A DNA stretch of 42,686 nucleotides from an uncultured Chlorobiaceae bacterium (GTDB lineage Bacteria; Bacteroidota; Chlorobiia; Chlorobiales; Chlorobiaceae), in contig CAIPYV010000042.1 of assembly GCA_903869365.1 (NCBI GenBank), forward strand, positions 1-42,686. Direction: 5' to 3'. Under the pieces are notes generated by a model. That model was not told the origin of the DNA and did no database searches. It saw only the letters and a list, made by a program, of their open reading frames with translations. The first letter of the stretch is position 1; each line of letters starts with the position of its first letter. The translations under genes and the position numbers were made by a program. Shown here one piece after another: positions 8,003-16,459 of the stretch.

Positions 8003-8557
8003 TTATTTTGGCTGCGACTTGATCAGTTCAACGTCCAGAGAGATGTTGACCTCTTCACCAACAGCAACTCCACCGGTTTCCAATGCCTGATTCCAGACAA
8101 GCCCGAAATCCTTACGGTTGATGGTTGCGCTTGCCGAAGTTCCGCGTCTTGTGTTACCCCAAGGATCCTTGCTCTCCTTTGAGAAGGGGTTGACAGTAAG
8201 AACCACCGATTTGGTAACGCCGTGGATCGTAAGATCTCCCGCAACCTTCAATGCTCCCTTGGCAGCCTTTGTCCATTTTTTTGAAACAAAGGTCAATGTT
8301 GGATATTTAGCGACATCAAAAAAATCTGCGCTTTTCAAATGTTCATCACGTTTCTGAACGTTTGTTTTGATGGAAGAGGCATCAATGGTGACATCGACCT
8401 TTGATTTTGTAATGTCTTTGTCGTTGATATCAACAATGCCGCTATACTTATTGAAATTTCCCTTGACGTGCGACACCATAAGGTGACTGACACTGAATCC
8501 AACATTTGAATGATCGGCATCAATGTTCCACTGAGTTGCTGTTGCTAATGACGGCAA
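8003..8557 (-). CDS. YceI-family lipid-binding protein lacking its signal peptide start
   Basis: The mature part (QWNIDADHSNVGFSVSHLM, DVTIDASSIKTNV, HLKSADFFDVAKYPTLTF, GDLTIHGVTK) is a complete YceI domain, normally a secreted periplasmic barrel that binds isoprenoid or other lipids. The frame opens at TTG 8557 with PSLATA, which looks like the tail of a signal peptide (ALPSLATA then cleavage). An in-frame TGA lies three codons upstream, so the positively charged and most hydrophobic parts of the signal are missing. The 5' end overlaps the 3' end of the kinase gene at 8545. I infer that a deletion joined the two genes and removed the YceI start. If translated, the product would stay in the cytoplasm. 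Confidence 0.8.
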   Translation of the reverse strand: MPSLATATQWNIDADHSNVGFSVSHLMVSHVKGNFNKYSGIVDINDKDITKSKVDVTIDASSIKTNVQKRDEHLKSADFFDVAKYPTLTFVSKKWTKAAKGALKVAGDLTIHGVTKSVVLTVNPFSKESKDPWGNTRRGTSASATINRKDFGLVWNQALETGGVAVGEEVNISLDVELIKSQPK

Positions 8558-11487
8558 AGCTCTTCAGCTGCAGAGCAGCAGAGTACCGGGATGTAGGGGA
8601 GGGTGAAGGAAAAAGTGCTTCCTGTGCCTTCTTGTGATTCGACGTGGATGGTGCCGCCGAGCATTTCGACATAGGCTTTGGTGATGCTCAAGCCGAGTCC
8701 GGAGCCTTCTATTTTGCTGGTCAGGGGGTTATCGACTTGTATAAATCGGTCGAAAATCTTTTCGTGCATGGCTGCAGGTATGCCGATGCCGGTGTCTTTG
8801 ACGGTGAACTCAAGCATGCCGTTGTTTTTGGTATATCCGATGGCAATGCCTCCTTGGAAGGTGAATTTCAGGGCGTTGTTGATCAGGTTGGTGAGTATCT
8901 GGGTGAGTTTTGCGCTGTCGGTAGTGATGGTGCTTTCGCTGTCGGGTAGTGTTGTGGTACAGGTCATCTGCAACCCTTTTTTGTGGGTTTCGATCTTGAA
9001 CATGGCGGTAAGATCGGTGAGAAGCTTGTTGATATTGGTGTCGGCCTGTTGCATGTTGGTCTCTCCGGCTTCAATGCGTGCTATATCGATGAGTTCGTTG
9101 ATGAGGGTCAGGAGACGCTGGCCGCTTTTGTGGATGAGGCGGATATATTCGGTCGATTCTTCGTTGGTCAGTGCAGGGTCTTCCAAGAGTTCGGAAAGAC
9201 CGAGAATACCATGCATGGGGGTTCGCAGCTCATGGGTGATGGTGGCAAGGAAGGCTGATTTCTGCCGGTCTGTCTCTTCGGCTTTGTCTTTGGCGGTGGT
9301 CAACTCATCATGCTTCTGTTTCTGTAATTTGATGACATCGTCACCGATTTTTTTGGCGACCATATCCCAGACGTGATTGGCTATGACTTCCAGCCATGCA
9401 ATATCGTTATCACCATACTCTGTCTGCTTGTTGCCGACTCCGAAAATTGCCACTATTTTTCCGTCTCGGCTTATTGGAATAACCAGTTCGCGCTTGATTT
9501 CCGCGTGGCCTTCCGGTGTTCCTTTGCGATGCTTCAGTGTTGGATAATCATTATGGATAACTGCTTTTTTTTCTCGTACGGCATCTGCCCATACTCCGGC
9601 CTTGTCGAGCGGATAGTGCAGGCCTTTTCCTTCTGCCTTGCACATGTTCTGCAGGGTATTGGTTGAGACGGTCTGAAGCGTCAGGGTGTTCTGGTCTTCA
9701 GCAACAAAGAAGACAAACCCGATGGAGCTTTCGGTCAATTTTTCTGCTTCATCAAGGGTTGTGGTCAGCAGTTCTTCTATGGAATGCGTCTCTGCCATCT
9801 GGAGTATGCTCAGGCGGAATGCATTAATCTGCTCATACCGCTTTTCAAGGGTGACATCATAGATAATGGCATGAATCAAATCTTTTCTGCCATCATTGAT
9901 TTTTGTACTGAGCACGGTTACATCACAGGGGGAACCGTCTTTTTTGTGATGTTGAAATGAAAACCTGTAACTCCCTGTGGAACGAACCTTTTCCAGATTG
10001 TTTTTTATGGAGTCAGATGCTATGGAGTTGATTTGTGCTATGTTCATACTTCTGAACTCTTGCAATGACCATCCGTAAAAGGCTACCGCTGCTTTATTGG
10101 CATCGACAATATTGCCGGTGTCTGGATCAAGAATTATGGTGATTGCGGCATTGCGCTCGAAGAGATTTCTGAACCGTTCTTCACTTTCTTTCAGTGCGAT
10201 ACGGCCTCGAAGCATTCTGATGCCAAATGCCAGGTTGTCAGCCATCGACATGAGTTGTTTTTTTTCGGCAGCATGAAAGGGGTTCGGGAGTTCAGAATAG
10301 ATGGTTAAGGTGCCGAATACACTCTGGTCCGATAGCAGGGGGATGCTGTGAATTGAGGTATACCCTTGCTTTGTTGCCTCGGTTCGCCATGGGTCAAATT
10401 GTGGGTTTTCCTGTATATTATGTATGGTCGATGGTTGTCGGGTGCGGACTGCCGTTCCTGCTGGGCCTTGGCCAAACTTGTCATCTGCCCAGGATACCGT
10501 GAGTGTTTCGAGGTAGCCTTCCTCAAAACCTGCTTGAGCGACTGGTCGTATGCGTTTTTCTTGATCCTGTTCTGCATAGCCGACCCAGGCCATCCGGTAT
10601 CCTCCGGTTTGCGTGATGATGTTGCATATTTTTTTCAGTAAGACCGTTTCATCCTGTGCATGCAGCAGTGCGTGGTTACATTGGTCACTCATCGCCAGCG
10701 CTCGATTCTTTCTCTCAAGTTCAGTTTCGGCATGCTTGCGTTCGGTAATGTCAATACCGACGCCGATAAGATAAGGGGATCCATCGATCATGATCCTTTT
10801 GCCGGTCATCAGGCGCCACTGTTCTGCAGGGGTTCCCTGAAGCATTAATCGGTATTCGCCAACTTTTTCACTGCCATTATTCAGGATATCCTGCATTTGT
10901 TCTATCACACTGGCTCGATCATCCGGATGGAGAGCGTCTAACCCAGAAGTCTCGGCCATCTCGGCATCGCTTTTGCCAAAGTTTATCGTTCGGCTTTGCT
11001 CGTTCCAGGCCACAAACTTTCCCTGGGCATCAAGGAGGTAAAAGGTGCCGGGAATAGCATTGATGGTCTGCTTATTGAAAAGCTGCTCTTTTTTCAGCAA
11101 ATGTCCGATATCGGTAATGTCCTGCGCGATGATAAGGAGGCGGTCGATGGTCCCATCCTCGGATCTGTAGGGATAGATGGTGCTGCGTATCAGTTTCCCA
11201 TGATCTTCATCATCAAAAGTGAGGGGACTGAAGTTCTGCACGGCCTCTTGCAGCATTTTCTTTCGTGCCGCTCCAACTTCCGGCGACAGAAAATCGAAAA
11301 CACTCAGGCCAAAGAACTCTTCCGGGGTTTTATTGAACTTGGTAGAAAAGATATGATTGGCATCGAGGATAATGCCTTGGGGAGAAATAACAAAAGCTAC
11401 ATCCGGAAATGCATGAACTAAGGTATAAAGTGCTGATTCAGTTGGTGTTCCTGCGTTTGCATGACGTGTTATGTTATTGCGAGGCAT
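8545..11487 (-). CDS. Multi-PAS/GAF sensor histidine kinase
   Basis: Start ATG 11487 (MPRNNITRH) is preceded by GGAG at five bases, better than the TTG at 11505. Domains of the ~980-residue protein: PAS ~10-125, PAS ~130-250, GAF ~265-420, PAS ~435-545, GAF ~555-710, HisKA with phosphoacceptor His ~752 (FLATITHELRTP), then ATPase with N-box LTNLINNALKF, G1 DTGIGIP and G2 GSGLGLSITK. It has no membrane segment and is a cytosolic sensor. Compared with the paralogue at 11706 it lacks one PAS and the whole receiver: after SFTLPYIP come 13 unrelated residues and the stop. That tail overlaps the damaged yceI, consistent with a deletion. The phosphorelay partner is not in the window. Confidence 0.92.
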   Translation of the reverse strand: MPRNNITRHANAGTPTESALYTLVHAFPDVAFVISPQGIILDANHIFSTKFNKTPEEFFGLSVFDFLSPEVGAARKKMLQEAVQNFSPLTFDDEDHGKLIRSTIYPYRSEDGTIDRLLIIAQDITDIGHLLKKEQLFNKQTINAIPGTFYLLDAQGKFVAWNEQSRTINFGKSDAEMAETSGLDALHPDDRASVIEQMQDILNNGSEKVGEYRLMLQGTPAEQWRLMTGKRIMIDGSPYLIGVGIDITERKHAETELERKNRALAMSDQCNHALLHAQDETVLLKKICNIITQTGGYRMAWVGYAEQDQEKRIRPVAQAGFEEGYLETLTVSWADDKFGQGPAGTAVRTRQPSTIHNIQENPQFDPWRTEATKQGYTSIHSIPLLSDQSVFGTLTIYSELPNPFHAAEKKQLMSMADNLAFGIRMLRGRIALKESEERFRNLFERNAAITIILDPDTGNIVDANKAAVAFYGWSLQEFRSMNIAQINSIASDSIKNNLEKVRSTGSYRFSFQHHKKDGSPCDVTVLSTKINDGRKDLIHAIIYDVTLEKRYEQINAFRLSILQMAETHSIEELLTTTLDEAEKLTESSIGFVFFVAEDQNTLTLQTVSTNTLQNMCKAEGKGLHYPLDKAGVWADAVREKKAVIHNDYPTLKHRKGTPEGHAEIKRELVIPISRDGKIVAIFGVGNKQTEYGDNDIAWLEVIANHVWDMVAKKIGDDVIKLQKQKHDELTTAKDKAEETDRQKSAFLATITHELRTPMHGILGLSELLEDPALTNEESTEYIRLIHKSGQRLLTLINELIDIARIEAGETNMQQADTNINKLLTDLTAMFKIETHKKGLQMTCTTTLPDSESTITTDSAKLTQILTNLINNALKFTFQGGIAIGYTKNNGMLEFTVKDTGIGIPAAMHEKIFDRFIQVDNPLTSKIEGSGLGLSITKAYVEMLGGTIHVESQEGTGSTFSFTLPYIPVLCCSAAEELCRH

Positions 11488-11576
11488 GGGTCTCCATAAT
11501 AACAATCATTACGGTAAACGACAGGGAACAGAAGGGGTTGACAGGTAACACCACTCTGTATGGACGAACGCTGGTT

Positions 11577-11637
11577 CATCAGTATGATGCGTCTCTTGAA
11601 GTAATACGGTCTCTTGTGTTGCAACGTAACCATAATT
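11577..11637 (-). promoter_or_regulatory. Upstream element shared by the two sensor kinase genes (copy 1)
   Basis: About 60 bases ~90-150 upstream of the kinase start share blocks CATCNGTATGATGC, TTGAAGTAAT, GGTC and AACGTAACCATAATT with 15461-15522, at the same order and spacing. The shared block is probably the promoter region duplicated with the gene. I see no clear -35/-10 pair, so its exact role is open. Confidence 0.5.
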
Positions 11638-11705
11638 ACAGAGAAAAGAAAATTTAGCCTTTCAGCACTCAGCGATCAGTACTTTTTTACGTCTGTGATG
11701 CTGTT

Positions 11706-14700
11706 TTAATGCTTATTGAGGAGCTGCTCGTTTATCAGTGCAAGCAATTCGCTTTTCTTGATTGGCTTGGTGATGAAGCTGTCGGAACCTGCCGCTTTTG
11801 CTTTTTCGCGCTCATCTCTTGAGGTGAAAGCAGTCTGAACGATAATTGGTAATTCGGGGCGGAACTGTTTGATCTGCCTTGTTGCTTCGTAGCCGTTTAA
11901 CAAAGGCATGTTTATATCCATAAGCACCAGATTGATTTCTGGATGCTGCTTTGCCAGTTCGACAGCTTCTTGACCGTTATGGGCATAATGAATTGTCATG
12001 TTTTCGTCTTTCAGTATCATTTTGAGCAGAATACGGTTTATGTCGTCATCTTCGACGATAAGAACCGTGCTGAACGCTGAGCGCTGAGTAATGAAAGGAG
12101 GGTTGTAGGGGAGGGTGAAGGTGAAGGTGCTTCCGGCCCCTTCTTGTGATTCAACCCGGATGGCACCGCCAAGCATGGTGACATAGGCTTTGGTGATGCT
12201 CAAGCCGAGTCCGGAACCTTCAATTGTTCGGGTCAGGGGGTTATCGACCTGAATGAATCGGTCGAAAATCTTTTCCTGCATTGCAATTGGTATGCCGATA
12301 CCGGTGTCTTGGACGGTAAACTCAAGCATGCCGTTGTACTTGCTATACCCGATAGCAATACCTCCTTGAAAGGTGAATTTCAGGGAGTTGTTGATAAGGT
12401 TGGTGAGTATCTGGGTGAGTTTTGCGCTGTCAGTATTGATGATACTTTCATGGTCTGGAAGCGTAGTGGTACAAGTCAGCTCTAACCCTTTTTTGTTGGT
12501 TGCGATCTTGAAAAATGCGGTAAGATCAAGGAGAAGCTTGTTGATGTTGGTGTCATCATGCTGTATCACACACTCTCCGGCTTCAATACGCGCAATATCG
12601 ATGAGTTCGTTGACGAGCGTCAGGAGGCGTAAGCCGCTTTGATGGATGAGATCGATATACTCAGCAGATTTCTGTTGCGACAGTTCAGGGTCCTTCAGCA
12701 ATTCGGAAAAGCCGAGAATTCCATTCATCGGGGTTCGCAGTTCATGAGTGATGGTGGCAAGGAAAGCTGATTTTAAGCGGTCTGCCTCTTCGGCTTTTTC
12801 TTTTTCGGCGACCAACTTATCCTGTTTCTGTTTCTGTAACTTGATTTCATCTTCTGCAATTTTTTTGGCAACAATATCCCAGACGTGATTGGCTATGATC
12901 TCCAACCATGCAATATCGTTATCACTATACTGGGTTTGCTTGTTGCCGACCCCGAAAATTGCCACTATGCGTCCCTCACGGTTGACAGGAATAACCAATT
13001 CGCTCTTGATTTCCACAGGGCCATCCGGTATTCTGTTGCGATGCTCGAGTGATGTATAATCATTATGGATCACTGCTTTTTTTTCTCGTTCCACTTCAGC
13101 CCATAATCCAGCCATCTCCAACGGATAGTGCAGGCTCTTACCCTCTCCATCCTGCCTCTGTTGACGGGTATTGGTTGAGACGGCCTGGAGCACCGGAGTT
13201 TTTGCGTCCTCTGTTACATAAGAGACAAAACCGATTGAGCTTCCTGTTAAAGCTTCCGCTTCATCAAGCGTTGCTATCAGCAGTTCCTCAATCGAATGAG
13301 TATCAGCAATCTGGAGTATGTGCAGCCGGAATGCATTGAGCTGTTCATAGCGCTTTTGAACGGTGATGTCATGAATAATAACATTGATTAAATCTTGCCG
13401 GCCATCATTGATCTTAGTACTGAACACCTTGACATCACGCAATGAACCGTCTTTCATGAGATGACGAAACGAAAAGCCGGGGTGTCCTGTTTTGAGGACT
13501 GTTACCAGATTGCTTTTGTTGACTTCGGGATGCGTCAGAAAAATGATTTGCGCAATGTTCATCTGCCTTAACTCTTCAATTGACCATCCGTAAAACTCTG
13601 CGGCCGCATTATTGGCATCAACAATATTGCCGGTGAGGGGATCAAGAAGCATCTTGATTGCGGTGTTGCGTTCAAACAGGTTTCTGAACCGCTCCTCGCT
13701 TTGCTTCAGTGCTTCACGGTTTCGCAGCATCTTGATGCCATAAGCCAGGTTGTTGGACAGTGAGAGGAGCTGCTCGCACTCTGCATCGTTAAAAGCCTCT
13801 GGGAGTTCAGAATATACCGCCAATACACCAGCCACAGTATCGTCTATAACTAACGGTAAACCGAGAAAAGCAGCATAACCGTACTTTATCGCTTCAGTAC
13901 GCCATAATTCGAAGCTTTGATCAGTGATAATATTATTTACCACAACGGGTTGAGCGGTGCGGACAGCGGTTCCGGCTGGTCCCTCTCCATACTTGTTATC
14001 GGCCCAGGATAGGGTAATTGAGTTAAAATAATCACCGGTACTACCGGCATATGCGGCAGGGTGCAGACTTTTAGCCTCATCATTTACTTTGTATCCTACC
14101 CAAGCCATCCGGTAACCGCCGGTTTCGACGATGATGCGGCAGATGGTCTGCAGCAGTTCCTGTTCATCTTGTGCATGAATCAGCGCTTTGTTGCAATGGT
14201 CGCTGACAATAAGTGCACGAGTCAGCCTTTGACGTTCAGCTTCAGCATGTTTTCGTTCGCTGATGTCTTGAGTAATGACATGAATAACGGGCTTCCCATC
14301 AAGCTCAATCTTGTTGCGATAGATCTCTACATCCCGAATAGAGCCGTCTGCCCTCCGGTGGCGTCCGATGAATTTATTGTGTTGTCTGGCTTCTACGGTC
14401 TGCAGGCTTTTGATAATCTCCTCCTGCGAAAGAGTATTGATGTCCCTGGTATACATCTTCCTGAGTTCTTCAGCTGACCACCCATACCACTCTACAGCTT
14501 TCTGGTTGACATCAAGCACCTTGCCGGTATCCGGGTCAAGAAGAGCCTGTATGGCAGATTGACTGTTGAACAATGTCTTGAACCGTTTCTCGTTGAGTCG
14601 TAATGTATCTTCAGTCCGTTTGTGCTCGGTGATATCAAAACCCACACCGATAAGAAATGGAGAACCATCAATGATTACCCTTTTTCCCGTCATGAGGTAC

Positions 14701-15371
14701 CACCGGATATCAGGGTTTCCTCGAAACACTAGCCGGTACTCGTTGGTTACTTCCGTGCCATTATTGATGATATCCTGCATGGTCTCAAGAGCACGGTCTC
14801 GATCTTCCGGGTGAAAGGCTTCTAAGCAGTTAGTTGTAGCCATCTCTATTTCTGATACGCCAAAGCAGTTCTCCCTGAGTTCCTTGTTCCATGCAACGAA
14901 CTCTCTGTTTGCATCAGTGAAATAAAAAATGCCAGGAATAGATTCGATGATATACTTATTGAAGAGCTGCTCTTTCTTCAGCAACTGTCCGATATCTGTA
15001 ATATTCTGCGCGAGGATAAGAAGCCGGTCGACGTTGCCTTCAGGAGATGTGAAAGGATAGATGGTACTCCGTATCAGCTTTCCATCATCTTCATCGTCAA
15101 AGGTTAGCGATTTGGAAGTGAGCACAGCCTCTTGCAGCATGTTCATTCGTTCAGCTCCAACATCCAGCGGCAGAAAATCGAAAACATTCAGACCAAAGAA
15201 CTCTTCCGGGATTTTATTAAACTGGGAAGCAAAAGCCTGATTTGCGTCAAGAATAATGCCCTGGGGAGAAACAACAAAACATACATCAGGTAAGGAGTGA
15301 ATCAATGAAAGAAGTGTGGAGTCATCATGTTTTCTGGCGATCGAATCGGGTGTTATCTTATCGAGGGACAT
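11706..15371 (-). CDS. Hybrid sensor histidine kinase with receiver domain
   Basis: A 1221-residue protein beginning MSLDKITPDS, with AAGG upstream. Domains: PAS ~20-130, PAS ~137-255, PAS ~265-385, GAF ~400-555, PAS ~565-675, GAF ~690-845, HisKA with His ~876 (FLATITHELRTPMNG), ATPase (NLINNSLKF, DTGIGIP, GSGLGLSITK) and a C-terminal receiver ~1100-1221. The receiver has the acidic pair VEDDD, phosphoacceptor Asp ~1152 (LVLMDINMP) and Lys in FITKP. All catalytic elements look intact. No membrane segments. It is the most complete member of the local sensor family, and the GGDEF protein, the decayed kinase and the 8545 kinase look like shortened or re-wired relatives. An H-NS-like gene follows upstream. 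Confidence 0.93.
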   Translation of the reverse strand: MSLDKITPDSIARKHDDSTLLSLIHSLPDVCFVVSPQGIILDANQAFASQFNKIPEEFFGLNVFDFLPLDVGAERMNMLQEAVLTSKSLTFDDEDDGKLIRSTIYPFTSPEGNVDRLLILAQNITDIGQLLKKEQLFNKYIIESIPGIFYFTDANREFVAWNKELRENCFGVSEIEMATTNCLEAFHPEDRDRALETMQDIINNGTEVTNEYRLVFRGNPDIRWYLMTGKRVIIDGSPFLIGVGFDITEHKRTEDTLRLNEKRFKTLFNSQSAIQALLDPDTGKVLDVNQKAVEWYGWSAEELRKMYTRDINTLSQEEIIKSLQTVEARQHNKFIGRHRRADGSIRDVEIYRNKIELDGKPVIHVITQDISERKHAEAERQRLTRALIVSDHCNKALIHAQDEQELLQTICRIIVETGGYRMAWVGYKVNDEAKSLHPAAYAGSTGDYFNSITLSWADNKYGEGPAGTAVRTAQPVVVNNIITDQSFELWRTEAIKYGYAAFLGLPLVIDDTVAGVLAVYSELPEAFNDAECEQLLSLSNNLAYGIKMLRNREALKQSEERFRNLFERNTAIKMLLDPLTGNIVDANNAAAEFYGWSIEELRQMNIAQIIFLTHPEVNKSNLVTVLKTGHPGFSFRHLMKDGSLRDVKVFSTKINDGRQDLINVIIHDITVQKRYEQLNAFRLHILQIADTHSIEELLIATLDEAEALTGSSIGFVSYVTEDAKTPVLQAVSTNTRQQRQDGEGKSLHYPLEMAGLWAEVEREKKAVIHNDYTSLEHRNRIPDGPVEIKSELVIPVNREGRIVAIFGVGNKQTQYSDNDIAWLEIIANHVWDIVAKKIAEDEIKLQKQKQDKLVAEKEKAEEADRLKSAFLATITHELRTPMNGILGFSELLKDPELSQQKSAEYIDLIHQSGLRLLTLVNELIDIARIEAGECVIQHDDTNINKLLLDLTAFFKIATNKKGLELTCTTTLPDHESIINTDSAKLTQILTNLINNSLKFTFQGGIAIGYSKYNGMLEFTVQDTGIGIPIAMQEKIFDRFIQVDNPLTRTIEGSGLGLSITKAYVTMLGGAIRVESQEGAGSTFTFTLPYNPPFITQRSAFSTVLIVEDDDINRILLKMILKDENMTIHYAHNGQEAVELAKQHPEINLVLMDINMPLLNGYEATRQIKQFRPELPIIVQTAFTSRDEREKAKAAGSDSFITKPIKKSELLALINEQLLNKH

Positions 15372-15801
15372 GGTTGGCCTTCATGTTAACGGCAATTACG
15401 GAAAACCACTGGAAATTCGGGAAGATATGACAGAGCCATTCCAAATTGACTCATTCGGCTCATCGGTATGATGCCATGTATTGAAGTAATTTGGTCAATG
15501 TTGTTGAAACGTAACCATAATTTTAAATATAAAAAAGAATTGAGCTTCGGATGATGCGGGGGTGCTGATGTTGCAGTATGCTGAAGATTTCGATGGCGAC
15601 GTATCAGCGGTATCTGAGGTTGTAAGGGTAAGAGTTGTTGAGTGATGTTGGAGAAGGTTCAACTATTGAGCCAGAAAGAAGTTATCAATGCAGAAGTCGT
15701 TTTGCAGCAACGCCAGGCGGGAGATAAAGGGCTGTGATGGGGTAAAAGGGGTACCCTATCTTTTTCAGCCCTCTCTCTGTACCGGCAAATGTTCAGTGTG
15801 A
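15372..15801. other. Intergenic region upstream of the hybrid kinase
   Basis: The part next to the kinase contains the element shared with the other kinase gene (15461-15522). Beyond it lies ~280 bases without a convincing gene. A 30-codon frame (ATG near 15643, LLSQKEVINAEVVLQQRQ, stop near 15739) has no strong ribosome site and I do not recognise it. No terminator with a T run was seen. Confidence 0.4.
15461..15522 (-). promoter_or_regulatory. Upstream element shared by the two sensor kinase genes (copy 2)
   Basis: The partner of 11577-11637, ~90-150 bases upstream of ATG 15371. The longest conserved word, AACGTAACCATAATT, ends both copies. Conservation of non-coding sequence between paralogues suggests common regulation, or recent duplication of gene plus promoter. 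Confidence 0.5.
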
Positions 15802-16119
15802 CTACTGTGTAATTTGATCTGGAACCCTGTAAGCCTCAAGGTTTTCACCCTTCTCTTCAACCTCTTTTACCCATTTTGGTTTTGGTCCTCTTCCTCCCCA
15901 ATATTCATATTCACTTTTCCTGTACTTTATTGGACTTGCAGGAGTTGTTGCAGTTCTGGCTGATCTTCCCCTTTTCTGAAACTCATCAATACTGATATTG
16001 TAAGCAAATATTTTTGATGTAATATCAGCTATGGCAGCAAGCTTTTCCAACTTAAAAGTTTCATCAGCCTCCCGTTGAAGTTCAGCTATTTTTGCTTTGA
16101 TCTCTGTAAGTTTAGACAT
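15802..16119 (-). CDS. H-NS-family nucleoid protein
   Basis: The 105-residue protein has an N-terminal coiled-coil (KIAELQREADETFKLEKLAA) for oligomerisation, a basic linker (KRGRSARTATT) and the H-NS C-terminal DNA-binding motif YWGGRGPKPKWVKE, close to the family's W.GRGR.P.W. Known members coat AT-rich, often foreign, DNA and silence it. The start MSKLTEIKAK is followed directly by the coiled-coil, as in the family. An AT-rich region lies upstream. Its position beside a region full of mobile DNA remnants fits a horizontally acquired or stress-type H-NS paralogue, but a role there is inference. Confidence 0.85.
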   Translation of the reverse strand: MSKLTEIKAKIAELQREADETFKLEKLAAIADITSKIFAYNISIDEFQKRGRSARTATTPASPIKYRKSEYEYWGGRGPKPKWVKEVEEKGENLEAYRVPDQITQ

Positions 16120-16459
16120 GATTACTCTGATGTTAATATTATTCTATCATCTGTTGTAGGTAAAATTACAAGAAAATTGTAGACAATACAATAATCTTTT
16201 CTCAATGCGTCATGGCGCTGAGTCTGCTGCAGGAAATTTGCAGCGGTTGAATGTTTCGTTGTAAACAATGCAGCCCTCTTTTCTTCGCTCGCCAGTAAAC
16301 ATAATCAGGGGGGTGATGATAAGCATATTTCCGGAAATTTGCCAGATACTTTTGAGATGATGAGCGGATGCCTGAAATCCGAAAGCAGGGGAGTTGCTGC
16401 AGCCGGCCTGGCAGCATCGAGTGTTTTGAGGAAACCGATAAGATCGGAGAGCTGTTTTA
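16120..16459. other. Divergent intergenic region, no gene recognised
   Basis: 340 bases between the H-NS-like gene and the folate gene. The first 80 bases are AT-rich and probably hold the H-NS promoter. Several overlapping minus-strand frames exist at 16202-16511, but none resembles a known family or has a supported start. One of them includes a hydrophobic stretch (NMLIITPLIMF), which could be a decayed membrane protein. Confidence 0.35.

Noticed and set aside
8678-9376. Long plus-strand frame of 232 codons
   Set aside because: It is the shadow of the kinase ATPase and HisKA region on the other strand; composition and lack of start signal argue against a gene.
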